From positions 1 through 16,895 of the forward strand of contig CAYRJN010000078.1 of the NCBI GenBank assembly GCA_964424545.1: 16,895 nt of DNA, written 5' to 3'. How positions within the stretch are numbered: position 1 is the first letter of the stretch; each line of letters starts with the position of its first letter. The notes below the pieces were generated by a model. The model made no database searches. It saw only the letters and a list, made by a program, of their open reading frames with translations, and was not told the origin of the DNA. The DNA is from JAUVIB01 sp964424545. GTDB taxonomy: Bacteria; Calditrichota; Calditrichia; Calditrichales; Calditrichaceae. A program made the position numbers and the translations under genes. Of this stretch, positions 6,759 to 15,990 are shown piece by piece.

Positions 6759-8048
6759 ATGTCGAAAATTGTATTTATGCTTTTTACGGCCATTGTTTTA
6801 GGCCTTGGCTGGGCGGTGCGCGGGCACTTCGGACATGAATGGGGCGCTTCCTGGGCGGGGGCGATGGGCGCGCTGGCTGTTTTGGCCGCTTCCAAACGCA
6901 AAGATTGGCTGCTACGCGCTCCCGCACTGACGGCTTTGGGGGCAATCGGCTGGGCGGCCGGGGGAATGATGAGTTACGGCATTGTTATCGATTACGGACG
7001 GGGAACGGATTTCGCCAATGTGCTTTACGGACTTTCGATGCTAAGCGTTATCGGCGGGTTATACGGCTTCATCGGCGGGGGATTGTTCGGTTTGGGTCTG
7101 GAAACAACGGAGAATAAAAAACCGAATTGGCCGAATTTGATTACCGAAATGTTTGTCGGCGGGCTTATAATTTGGGGTTTTTTTATCTATCAATTGGAAT
7201 GGTTTATGACGCCGCCCCGTTCGGAACTGTGGGCCGGCTGCCTGGGGGCGGCGCTGGCTTTGGCCTGGTATCTGTATCGTGAAGGATTTTTTAGAGCCTT
7301 GCGTGTGGCCGGCTATGCCGCTTTGGGAGCGGGTTTCGGCTTTGCTTTTGGTAATTTCATTCAAACGCTTGGCATAACAAGCGGATTACAGTATAACTGG
7401 TGGAATGTAATGGAGTTTACCCTGGGCTTCAGCGGCGGTATGGGTATGGCTTATGCCGTAATCACCCGCAAATGGCCGCAATCGGTCAAGCCTTCCAAAA
7501 CGGCCAATTGGATGGCTTTGATTTTTGTGGTGACCCTGATCCCGTTAATCAATTATATAGACGGTTTTGAAATTGATTATTTTACCAAACTGGCCGAGCG
7601 TTTTTCATTTGCCAATCCCGCTCATTTTGCCCGCCTGCAAATGTGGTTCGGTTTTATCGTGTTAACGGTTATGTCGATTATATTTATATGGGGCTGGCTG
7701 CGTTATCAAGAAAAAGAAAATACACTGCTTGAGACGGCGATGCCTGCGGGACTGTTTTTATATTCCTTTTATTATGTAATATTCAGCCATTTACGAAACA
7801 GCCTTATTTATCGGGGCTTCCCGTTGAATTCATCGGAAACGCCCTATATTCCCATTATTATTATTGCGGCGCTTGTTTGGTTTTTTACCCGCAAAAAGGA
7901 AACGGAATTTCCCAATAAAGTGGTAAAGCCGGAAACCTGGAAACGCTGGTTGATAATATTAGGAATTTTATTTATTGTATTAATTGTTATAACAACGATT
8001 TCGATTAACAGTCACGGTCCGTTTGGCGGCGCGCATGAACGATTCTAA
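6759..8048 (+). CDS. Polytopic membrane protein of unknown function (~13 helices)
   Basis: 429 residues with roughly thirteen hydrophobic segments, spread from residue 3 to about 419, and short loops. The first loop holds a striking motif, RGHFGHEWGASWAGAMG, and later loops hold LETTENKKPNWPNL, LEWFMTPPRSELWAG and RNSLIYRGFP; these look like a conserved polar core. I recognise it as a family seen in Bacteroidota, Planctomycetota and relatives, generally annotated as hypothetical and often near carbohydrate genes. The topology would allow a transporter or a membrane-embedded enzyme, but nothing in the sequence decides it. The ATG is chosen because AGAGG (6749-6753) sits five bases upstream; an earlier ATG at 6755 is out of frame. 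It lies between the ferredoxin and the rhamnosidase on the same strand, with gaps of 294 and 152 bases. Confidence 0.75.
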   Translation: MSKIVFMLFTAIVLGLGWAVRGHFGHEWGASWAGAMGALAVLAASKRKDWLLRAPALTALGAIGWAAGGMMSYGIVIDYGRGTDFANVLYGLSMLSVIGGLYGFIGGGLFGLGLETTENKKPNWPNLITEMFVGGLIIWGFFIYQLEWFMTPPRSELWAGCLGAALALAWYLYREGFFRALRVAGYAALGAGFGFAFGNFIQTLGITSGLQYNWWNVMEFTLGFSGGMGMAYAVITRKWPQSVKPSKTANWMALIFVVTLIPLINYIDGFEIDYFTKLAERFSFANPAHFARLQMWFGFIVLTVMSIIFIWGWLRYQEKENTLLETAMPAGLFLYSFYYVIFSHLRNSLIYRGFPLNSSETPYIPIIIIAALVWFFTRKKETEFPNKVVKPETWKRWLIILGILFIVLIVITTISINSHGPFGGAHERF

Positions 8049-8200
8049 TTTGAGATATTGTAATTTCATCCTATTAACGCGGAAATCTTGCGGTAGTGAT
8101 AATTTTGCGCGGGAATGAACAAAAATGTTATTTTTTCGAAATTCCTGTACAATTAACCGTTAAATCCTAATTTTAAGCGAAAAATATAACGAGATATAAA

Positions 8201-11005
8201 ATGAAAAAGTTGTTTTTATTTTGGTTTATGGTCATAACGCTGCTTTTTGAGGGTTGCGGCCGGGTAGAACAGACGGAAGCGAAAAAAAGATTATTTCCCG
8301 TACAGCTGACGTGCAATTTCCGCCGAAATCCTCTTGGTATTGAATCGGAAAAACCGTATTTAGGGTGGCGCCTGACGATAAAGGATACAACAAAACGCGA
8401 TATGCGGCAAACGGCTTATCGCATTCTCGTTTCTTCCGATAAAGCCGCTCTTCAAAAAGAGATCGGGGATTTGTGGGACAGCGGCAAAACGCCCTCAAGC
8501 AAACAGTTTAATATCGAGTACGGAGGTAAAAAAATAAAAAGCGCTCGACGCGTTTATTGGAAGGTTCGCGTATGGGATGATCGGGAACGTCCTTCCGCAT
8601 GGAGCGATATCGCCTATTGGGAAACGGGGCTGTTGACCGAAAAGGCCTGGGATGACAGTCGTTGGATTGCTTATGAACGATTAGAAAAAGAGAAACAAAT
8701 TGTTCCGGGAATTCCACATACCAAGGATAAAGGTTTGCCCCGGGATGTGATTCCGCAATTTCGTAAAGAGTTTAAAATCGAAAGAAAAATAAAATACGCC
8801 ACCCTGTTTATCGCCGGTTTGGGACAATATGAAGCCTATCTTAACGGCGTCAAAATCGGTCGTTCTTTTTTGGACCCGGGCTGGACAAATTATCGCAAAA
8901 GCGTTCTTTACAGCGCTTATGATGTCGGCGGCCTTCTTAAAAAAGGCGATAATGCGCTGGGTGTTATTCTTGGCAACGGTATGTTTTTTATTCCCCAGGA
9001 GCGCTATACGAAGTTTGTTATCGCTTATGGATATCCGCAAATGCGTGCCAAACTGATTATCACTTACGCGGACGGCAGCAGAGAAACAATAGGAACAGAC
9101 CGGACTTTTAAAACGAGCGCCTCTGCGATCACCTTTAGCAGTATTTACGGCGGGGAAGACTATGACGGAACGCTTGAACAGACGGGCTGGAAAAAAGCGG
9201 GCTTTGACGATTCGGCATGGAAAAACGCAATAGAAATAGACGGCCCGGGCGGAAAACTTAAAGCGCAGTTCGCACCCCCGTTAAAGGTAATGGCTACTTT
9301 TATGCCTGTTCAAATCAGCGCGCCGCGTAAAAATATATGGGTTTACGATATGCGCCAAAATGCGTCGGCCATTCCCAAGATAACCGTAAAAGGAAAGCGC
9401 GGCGATGAAGTAACCATAATTCCCGGAGAACTGCTTGATGAAAACGGTATGGTTACACAGCGCGCCACGGGTAGTCCCTATCTCCTTAAATATCGTTTAA
9501 AAGGCGGCGGTATAGAAGATTGGCAGCCGCTTTTTACCTATTACGGCTATAGATATCTTCAGGTGGAGGGAGCGATACCGGCCGGAAGAGACAATCCGGG
9601 GAACCTTCCGGTTATCGTAAATCTTCAAAGTTTACATACGCGTAATTCCGCCGGTAGAGTGGGCAATTTTTCCTGTTCAAACGAACTTTTTAATCGCATT
9701 TATCATTTAATTGATTGGGGTATGCGCAGTAATATGGCCAGCGTTCTAACCGATTGTCCGCACCGTGAAAAACTCGGATGGTTGGAGCAGGCGCATTTGA
9801 TGTCCGCTTCCATTCGCTATAATTATAATGTGCCCAATCTTTTGAAAAAGATTGTTAACGATATGCGCGAAGCTCAGTTAGAGGATGGCCTCATTCCCGA
9901 TATTGCGCCTGAATATCCCATATTTAGTGGAGGCTTTCGCGATTCTCCGGAATGGGGCAGCGCTTTTGTCATCCTCCCTTGGTATATCTATCAATGGTAC
10001 GGCGATAGGCAGCCTTTACGGGAAAATTATAATGCCATGAAACGCTATGTCGCTTATCTTAAAAATAAATCCGATGAAAATATTGTTAGTCATGGGTTGG
10101 GCGATTGGTTTGATATCGGTCCTAAAGATCCGGGGCCGGCGCAATTAACGCCCAAAGCCTTAACGGCCACGGCCATTTATTACTATGATGTAAAAATATT
10201 GGAAAAAACCGCGGCATTTCTGGGATTTAATGATGATGAGAAGATGTTTGCAACGCAGGCGCATAAAATTAAAAAAGCTTTTAACGCTAAATTCTTTAAT
10301 CCTCAAACAAAACAATATGCGCAGGGGAGTCAGACGGCGAACGCTATGCCTCTTTTTATGGGCTTGGTTAATGAGCGCGATCGAGAAGCGGTTATAGATA
10401 ATTTAGTGAAAAGCATAAAATCCGGCGATTATAAATTAACGGCGGGCGACATCGGTTATCGTTATCTGTTGCGCGTTTTGGAAGCGGAAGGTTATTCCGA
10501 TGTCATTTTTAAAATGAATAATCGTTCCGATGTTCCCGGATACGGATATCAATTGTTCCACGGCGCTACGGCTTTGACCGAATCCTGGCAGGCCTATCGT
10601 AATGTTTCCAATAACCACATGATGCTGGGACATTTGATGGAGTGGTTTTACAGCGGTTTGGCGGGTATACGCGTTGATTTTTCATTGCCGATCGCAAAAC
10701 AAATTATCATAAAACCGCAAATTTGCGGTGATATAAACTGGGTAAAAGCAAAATTTAATACGCCGGCGGGAGCAATCGAGAGTCGTTGGCGTCGGCAGGG
10801 TAATTTGCTGTTTATGGATATAGCGGTTCCGCCAAATGCTCGGGCGGTCGTATACATCCCTGCAGATAATAAAAACAGCGTTAAAGAGGGCGGTAAGAGT
10901 ATTGCTCAAACGGACGGTATTCTTAAGGCCGATTATAATAATAATTGTCTGATTTTAAGCGTTGCTTCAGGGTATTATCATTTTCAGAGCATATTGGTAA
11001 AGTAA
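8201..11005 (+). CDS. Alpha-L-rhamnosidase, GH78, lipoprotein
   Basis: 934 residues. Hydrolyses terminal alpha-L-rhamnose from glycans or glycosides, probably anchored at the outer membrane. A signal sequence ends in LLFEGC with Cys19 as the lipidation site; Phe and Glu at -3 and -2 make the lipobox unusual. Domain order fits GH78: an N-terminal Ig-like domain (about 35-150, LTCNFRRNPLGIESEKPYLGWRL region), a carbohydrate-binding beta domain (about 190-370), a beta-sandwich (to about 485), the (alpha/alpha)6 catalytic barrel (about 490-840) and a C-terminal beta domain. The catalytic signature DCPHREKLGWLEQ spans residues 518-530, and TALTESW places a conserved Glu at 794, followed by NHMMLGHLMEWFYSGLAGI. 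The GD usual after GW is EQ here. No good ribosome site precedes the ATG. Confidence 0.93.
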   Translation: MKKLFLFWFMVITLLFEGCGRVEQTEAKKRLFPVQLTCNFRRNPLGIESEKPYLGWRLTIKDTTKRDMRQTAYRILVSSDKAALQKEIGDLWDSGKTPSSKQFNIEYGGKKIKSARRVYWKVRVWDDRERPSAWSDIAYWETGLLTEKAWDDSRWIAYERLEKEKQIVPGIPHTKDKGLPRDVIPQFRKEFKIERKIKYATLFIAGLGQYEAYLNGVKIGRSFLDPGWTNYRKSVLYSAYDVGGLLKKGDNALGVILGNGMFFIPQERYTKFVIAYGYPQMRAKLIITYADGSRETIGTDRTFKTSASAITFSSIYGGEDYDGTLEQTGWKKAGFDDSAWKNAIEIDGPGGKLKAQFAPPLKVMATFMPVQISAPRKNIWVYDMRQNASAIPKITVKGKRGDEVTIIPGELLDENGMVTQRATGSPYLLKYRLKGGGIEDWQPLFTYYGYRYLQVEGAIPAGRDNPGNLPVIVNLQSLHTRNSAGRVGNFSCSNELFNRIYHLIDWGMRSNMASVLTDCPHREKLGWLEQAHLMSASIRYNYNVPNLLKKIVNDMREAQLEDGLIPDIAPEYPIFSGGFRDSPEWGSAFVILPWYIYQWYGDRQPLRENYNAMKRYVAYLKNKSDENIVSHGLGDWFDIGPKDPGPAQLTPKALTATAIYYYDVKILEKTAAFLGFNDDEKMFATQAHKIKKAFNAKFFNPQTKQYAQGSQTANAMPLFMGLVNERDREAVIDNLVKSIKSGDYKLTAGDIGYRYLLRVLEAEGYSDVIFKMNNRSDVPGYGYQLFHGATALTESWQAYRNVSNNHMMLGHLMEWFYSGLAGIRVDFSLPIAKQIIIKPQICGDINWVKAKFNTPAGAIESRWRRQGNLLFMDIAVPPNARAVVYIPADNKNSVKEGGKSIAQTDGILKADYNNNCLILSVASGYYHFQSILVK

Positions 11006-11254
11006 AAATATGGGATTTCTTTAAGATTAAGTGGCAAATCCGGACGGAAACCATTATGAATATTCCATTTTGTTTATCCGGCTGTCTTTTCAGGGCTGCG
11101 CGAGCGAGAAAGAAATTTTAAAGGCAAATCGGTCGAATTCGGTATCGCTATCGTTAATCGTATTTTCAAGGCAGTCTCCTATTTCTTTATAAATTCCCAT
11201 ATCCTTTCACCATCGTCATGCCCATTAATCGAAATACGAAGCTGCCCGAGCCGC
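11006..11254. other. Convergent gap, possible gene remnant
   Basis: Lies between the rhamnosidase (+) and the oxidoreductase (-). An open frame at 11031-11192 (+, GTG start, 53 codons) contains SFQGCASEKE, which resembles the start of a mature lipoprotein, but it lacks a proper signal sequence and a ribosome site. It may be a decayed lipoprotein gene. No clear bidirectional terminator is seen. Confidence 0.3.
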
Positions 11255-12553
11255 CTATTTCTCGATTAAATTTAAGGCCGTAGTCGTGATGTAATATTTA
11301 CTCAGCATATTTGCTTTTTCCCATTCGGGCAAAATTCCATTTTTTAAATATTTTACATAGCGTTCAACGACGTCGGAAAAATGCGATTCATGTCCATGTC
11401 TGTAGGTATCGGGAATGACGATATGCCATCCTCCGTCGATATCTTCAAAACCCAATCCGGGGTAGACTTGCTGTAAATCCGAAAGGGCTTTTATAAAGGA
11501 GGATTTGAGCCGTTTACTATTTTCTTTTTTTGACGGCTTGACAAATAGCTGCTGTTTTTTATGCGTCTCTATGATAATAGTTGCTTTGGTACCTTTAACC
11601 ATTGAATAGTGGCGATCGCCGAAACCTTGCTTGTCTTCGAAAGGCCATTCGATTTTTACTTTAATATAATGACCGTTTATTCGGTAAATAATATAACCGT
11701 TTGCTTGCACATAAAGAGTATCATTTTTAATGTTAGACGATAGATACGGTGGAAATGTTTTTTCTTGTGTAACTTGTCTAAATTGTTGTTTACCGATTTT
11801 CGTCGGCCAATGGGCGGCATTGACAACTTGAATATTTTTGTGGTAATCGATGGCCTGTTCAGGGAAACAAATCCAGTGCGTCAGATCAATTAAATGAGTG
11901 GTCACGTCCGTAATACCTTCGCCTGTTTGTTTAACGTCGAAATACCAAGGCGGTCGTTTTACGGGTTCGCCGTTAACCGTTTTGGAAAAATGATGAACGC
12001 TTTCCATGGTTACGGCCGGATTATCGGGTGAACCTTTGAGCAGCTCGCCGAAAAGCGCTTTATTGTTGCATAGTTTTTTTTGTAAAATATTGGTAATTTC
12101 GCTGCGTTCCGTCATTATATCATAGAGTAGAACGCCTTTTTGATGGGCAAACCGAAAAGCGTTCTTTAATAAATCGAACCCCTCTTTATTAATACATAAC
12201 GGTTTATCGGCAAGAATATTTAAGCCTGCTTGCGCTGTTTTCAGTATATATTGAATTCGTTTCCCATTATTACCGGCAAGGACTACAAGATTTCCCGCTT
12301 TTTCCTGTACCATCCTGTCTACAAAATCAGATCCTGTAAAAACTTTGCTTTGCCAGTTTGTGGCGTTAAGCGGTCGAGTGTTAAAATTCTCAACGGCCTT
12401 TAAATAATCGTATATCCCGTTGTCTATGGGCGCATAAACATGGACTATAGGGGAGATATTTTTATGCATTTTCATTTGTAGCAAGGCAGCGTGAAAGTGT
12501 CCCGGATCAAGGACGATAAGTTTAATAAAATCGTCTTTGTTTTTTGATATCAT
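11255..12553 (-). CDS. Gfo/Idh/MocA-like putative oxidoreductase
   Basis: 432 residues. The N-terminal region fits a Rossmann fold but replaces the usual GxGxxG with LDPGHFHAAL (residues 15-24), which I associate with a Bacteroidota-type family carrying a 'putative oxidoreductase C-terminal' domain. ADKP at 115-118 stands where the family EKP motif lies. GEGITDVTTHLIDLTHW (211-227) matches the family D-x3-H site, with Asp216 and His220. Relatives usually carry a signal or lipoprotein peptide; this one starts MISKNKDDFIKLIVLD with none, and a stop codon lies five codons upstream in frame. No ribosome site is evident, and a terminator-like hairpin ends 15-20 bases upstream. Likely an NAD(P)-dependent sugar or sugar-acid oxidoreductase; substrate unknown. 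The 5' end may have been lost. Confidence 0.8.
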   Translation of the reverse strand: MISKNKDDFIKLIVLDPGHFHAALLQMKMHKNISPIVHVYAPIDNGIYDYLKAVENFNTRPLNATNWQSKVFTGSDFVDRMVQEKAGNLVVLAGNNGKRIQYILKTAQAGLNILADKPLCINKEGFDLLKNAFRFAHQKGVLLYDIMTERSEITNILQKKLCNNKALFGELLKGSPDNPAVTMESVHHFSKTVNGEPVKRPPWYFDVKQTGEGITDVTTHLIDLTHWICFPEQAIDYHKNIQVVNAAHWPTKIGKQQFRQVTQEKTFPPYLSSNIKNDTLYVQANGYIIYRINGHYIKVKIEWPFEDKQGFGDRHYSMVKGTKATIIIETHKKQQLFVKPSKKENSKRLKSSFIKALSDLQQVYPGLGFEDIDGGWHIVIPDTYRHGHESHFSDVVERYVKYLKNGILPEWEKANMLSKYYITTTALNLIEK

Positions 12554-12562
12554 GATAATTTG

Positions 12563-12608
12563 CCGTTAAAAAATGTGGAAAGCGTTATAAAATATAACGG
12601 CCTTCCAC
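12563..12608 (-). terminator. Strong rho-independent terminator after the interrupted secreted protein gene
   Basis: On the minus strand GTGGAAGGCCGTTATA, a 3-base loop and TATAACGCTTTCCAC form a long hairpin (12575-12608), with two perfect 6-bp blocks and GC pairs between them. A run of six Ts follows within ATTTTTTAACGG. It lies about 80 bases past the stop at 12686. Because the next minus-strand start is at 12553, it also sits in that gene's leader and could act as an attenuator. Confidence 0.7.
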
Positions 12609-12685
12609 ACGATAAAGATAGAAAATTAGCGTTCTGTCACTCTTTTGTAAATGTATGCCTCTATACACGATTGGTGTCGAATTGT

Positions 12686-15004
12686 TTAATATATTTTCGG
12701 CCGCGGTTCTCCATTATAAGGCGCGGCGCCGAAATGTTTCCCTTTTCGCGGTTTCACGGAAATAAGATTCGGGCCTTTCGTTTGCGGCGCTTTTATGAAT
12801 CCGTGATAACGTCCCATCCAGTAATCGCGTAAGAAGCCGGTAGGTTCCATGACCCTGTTGCCGTTTGCTCCGCCGTCATAATTCAGGTTGTAACGACTGC
12901 CCCGTTTGACGCAGGTCTCTCTCGGAGACATTGCTTTTGTACCGCTTGTATAAATTGTATATCCGGGCGGCGTATATAGATCGTCGCGAAACGAATTTGT
13001 ATAATTATATTCGATGCAGCTCAACGGCCACTCTCTTAAATGTTTAACGGCGGGCGCGATTTCACAATCATTACCGGTTACGGCGCCGTATACAAAATTG
13101 AGCCAGGCAATCTGTTCCACTCGCTTTACTTCCCAACTGCGCGATAAGCTGCGTAGATAAATGGAATTTAAAGCGGGATTATTTACGGTGTAACGAAAAA
13201 GCGTATAATAACTCCTGAAGGCCAGATTATCGTCCCAGGGAACAACGTTCTCTGGCGGAAAGGTATTTTTTTGTCTTACCGTATAATTTTGATAACCCCA
13301 ATCGATAAGTTGCCGATATCCGTCCATATATTTTTTATTATCGGTTAAGGAGTAGGCGGTCAGCATAAAAGCCTGTATTTCCAAACCGTTTAAGCCGGCG
13401 TCAAATGCGCCGTATGGGCTAAAGATATATTTGGGGTCCCAGCGTCCCCAGCGCGTGGGTTTGCCGTCCATATCGATCAATTTCCAACCGTTATCGATGA
13501 TAAACGAAGCGATACGCGCGAGATGCTCTTCAGCCAGTTCTTTCTCTTCGCCTTTGGCCGCTAAATCATGAAAAAGAGAAACCGCGTAAAAGTGGGCGGT
13601 GATTTCATCGCTGGATGTATCGCCTTTTCAATACCATTTTCCGTCTTTTGTGGGGTACCATTTTGCGGGCAGGCCGCCGGAGCCTTCGTTGCCCATTTTA
13701 TCTTTATCGCCTGTGGCCGACCAAATCGCTCTGGCGATAAAGCCTTTTTTGGGCGTAATACGTTCTAACCATAACATAGATTTAAAGGCGTCAACGGCGG
13801 CGGCGCGGGCGGTTTCGTCTCCCGTAACGGCATATTTATAAGACATCGCCGCAAGATAGGGCGCCGTATGCCCGCCGTCATTATCGCTTATTTCTCGTAT
13901 CCATTCGCCGTTTCGTTTATACAGCGTATGAATAAATCCCAATCTTTTGTGACCCCATTCATTAATATGCCGTTCATAATAAGCGGCTTTTTTCAATAGA
14001 GTGAACGGTTCATAACCTATTATGCCGATGCCTTTATCGGTCGCTATGTAAACGACGTTATTGCCGGCGGCTATTTCGTTTACATGATTTCCGGGAAGGC
14101 AATGGTCGGCTCCGAAATAGTGCCAATCGTCGGGTAGCATCCGTATGGCCCCCTTGGTTGTGCCTATCCATAAATCATTGGCAAAACCTTTGGTCAGGCA
14201 GGTGGTTTTTTCATACGGCAAACCGTCTCTTCCTTTAATGGAGGATAAGGCCGTTCCCCGTAAAACCGCAAGACCGCGATCGGTACTGATAAACAGGCGG
14301 CTGCCGAAAGCCTGCATATTGTGGGTAACAGGGGATGGAAAGCTCCCCCAGTCGATATAATCACGGTTTACGACATTTCCGTCAAACAACACTAATTTTC
14401 CGGGACGCAAAACAAAAAGCGTACCGTCAAACGATGAAATCCGGCTTACCGGGCCGATGCGAATGGGATGGCCGTGAACTTGCGAGCCGTCTTCCATTAC
14501 CATGGTCATGTCGCTTGTGTTATATCCCCCTTGCGGTTCTATATTAACAAGTTTATTATTTTCTAAACGAAACACATCGTCACGCGTGGCGGCGTGTACA
14601 ATGCCGTTATGCATACAAAGATCGACGAATTTTTGATTGTCAATTTGTTGCCATTTGGCGCCGTTCAGACGAAATAAACCGTTGTCCGAAAGCGCCCAAA
14701 GAGAGCCGCCGACGTATAACAAACGGTTAACTTTTGCCGGAGAGTTTTTTTCTTCTTTTAATATTTCGCCCTTAAGTTGTACGATTTGACCGCTGATTAC
14801 CGCATAGCATTTTTCGTCGGCCAGGGCTATTGAAGTTACAGGTTTTTCTGTGGGAATTTTTTGTGATACTTCCTGCATAAAAACATAATCGTCCGCGGCT
14901 TTCCAATTATGATGCGCGGGGTGGTAAAGATCACCCGCGCTTAAGCGGAACGAAAAAAAAGTTAATAGCGTAAAGGTGAAAAAAGCTTTTAAACGTATAC
15001 TCAT
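12686..15004 (-). pseudogene. Secreted propeller plus alpha-toroid protein interrupted by one in-frame TGA
   Basis: A 772-codon frame read from ATG 15004, after a GGGAGG site (15010-15015), to TAA at 12686. A single TGA at codon 459 (13628-13630) breaks it. The frame stays open across the break: GGLPAKWYPTKDGKWY, stop, KGDTSSDEITAHFYAVSLF. Residues 1-23 form a signal peptide ending in LSA. Residues to about 330 hold propeller-like repeats (LWALSDNGLFRL, LFISTDRGLAVL, LWIGTTKGAIRM, VYIATDKGIGII), like the periplasmic 'reg_prop' repeats. The remainder looks helical and toroid-like, with Trp/Tyr-rich segments. WKGDTSSDE is the form I recall in related proteins, so TGA probably replaces a Trp TGG. 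It may be a recent nonsense mutation, a sequencing error or, less likely, recoding. Function unknown; a glycan-binding or glycan-cleaving surface protein is plausible. Confidence 0.8.
13628..13630 (-). other. In-frame TGA inside the secreted protein gene
   Basis: Reads TCA on the plus strand. Codons on both sides are in the same frame and encode apparently conserved sequence (DGKWY before, KGDTSSDEI after). A single C-to-T change on the plus strand would turn TGG into TGA. The sequence just downstream gives no convincing selenocysteine-insertion hairpin: only GGC/GCC and GAU/AUC pairs separated by a bulge. Confidence 0.85.
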
Positions 15005-15345
15005 AAAGTCCTCCCGTAAAATATAAGTTTTAATGAATTATTTTATAATATCGGAATTTCAAAAAACAGCATATTTCAAACATTTTTAGTAGTATTTTCA
15101 AAATATTTTTGTATGCGCACAATTTTAGATTCCTTTTTTAAAGGAATGACAAACATTGGGTTTTGTCGCTCACCTCTTGTCATTATCAGATTAATCGGAA
15201 AATAACAAATAGGTCACTCTTACCAATCAAATTGCCAAGTTATGTCCAAATACGTTAATATCGCCCGCAATAAACGACGCTAAAAAGTTGTCTTACGCTT
15301 TGTTTGATACGGCATCGTTTTGTCCTAATACGGTGAAACGCAAGG
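15005..15345. other. Intergenic stretch upstream of the secreted protein gene, with dispersed repeat
   Basis: Contains the ribosome site of the minus-strand gene (15010-15015) and repeat copy B (15049-15151). The remainder to 15345 is AT-rich, with no open frame of interest. A loose stem with long loop, CTTGCGTTT with AAAGCGTAAG (about 15293-15344), followed by CTTTTT on the minus strand, might end the two-component operon, but it is weak. Confidence 0.5.
15049..15151. repeat. Dispersed stem-loop repeat, copy B
   Basis: Begins TATCGGAATTTCAAAAAA like copy A, keeps the ATTTC and AGTATTTT segments, has about 25 extra bases, then ends in a perfect 8-bp hairpin ATTCCTTT/AAAGGAAT (15129-15147) followed by GACA. 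The shared layout with 3755-3835, more than 11 kb away, marks it as a dispersed element. Confidence 0.6.
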
Positions 15346-15990
15346 TTATTCAATTAAATGATTATGAATAGCGTATTGTGTTAACTGAACATTGGTTTTC
15401 AAGTTCATCTTTTCTAAGATCCTTTTGCGGTAAGAGTAAACCGTTGGCTTGCTGATAGCCAATTCTGTGGCGATATCTTCAGCCGATTTTCCCGAGGCAA
15501 TAGCGCATAAAATCTGATATTCGCGATTGGATAATCGTTCGTGCAATAATGCGTTTTTGTGCTCGTCTACTGAAAAAGCCAATTTTTCGGCAAGCGTGGG
15601 TCTTAAATATTTGCCGCCATTGACAATTTTGCGTATGGCTTTAACCAACTCCTCCGGAGCGCTTATTTTTTCCAAATAGCCGTCCGCTCCCGATTGAAAC
15701 GCTCGGATTCCGTATTGATCTTCGGAATACATACTAAGGATTAAAACCGGTAGATGGGGATAATCCGATTTGATTCGTTTTAACGCTTCCAGACCGCTGA
15801 CGCCGGGCATATTGATATCGAGAATCAAAATATCCCATTTCCCTTTTTGCAATAAAGAAAAGACTTCGGCGGAATTGGCTGCTTCGGCCGTAACTTTCAT
15901 ACCGGTCTCATCGGCTACGATCTGTTTAAGACCATGGCGGACGATAGCATGGTCGTCGGCAATTAATATCTCTATCTGTTTATTGATCAT
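15346..15990 (-). CDS. NarL/FixJ-family response regulator
   Basis: 214 residues, a cytoplasmic transcription regulator. The receiver domain (1-120) has the acidic pair Asp12-Asp13 (ILIADDH), the phosphorylated Asp58 (ILILDINMPG), the LSMYS switch segment and Lys in GYLEKI. The LuxR-type DNA-binding domain starts at LSNREYQILCAIASGKS (about 152) and continues through ELAISKPTVYSYRKRILEKMN, the recognition helix region. The start overlaps the end of the kinase gene by 11 bases and has no strong ribosome site of its own, so it is probably translated by coupling. Paired with the upstream kinase; the target genes may be the adjacent carbohydrate genes, but no operator is identifiable here. Confidence 0.95.
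   Translation of the reverse strand: MINKQIEILIADDHAIVRHGLKQIVADETGMKVTAEAANSAEVFSLLQKGKWDILILDINMPGVSGLEALKRIKSDYPHLPVLILSMYSEDQYGIRAFQSGADGYLEKISAPEELVKAIRKIVNGGKYLRPTLAEKLAFSVDEHKNALLHERLSNREYQILCAIASGKSAEDIATELAISKPTVYSYRKRILEKMNLKTNVQLTQYAIHNHLIE

Noticed and set aside
13571..13630. Selenocysteine-insertion element after the internal TGA
   Set aside because: Only a bulged six-pair stem can be drawn, the expected residue is Trp rather than Cys, and no selenoprotein machinery is in view.
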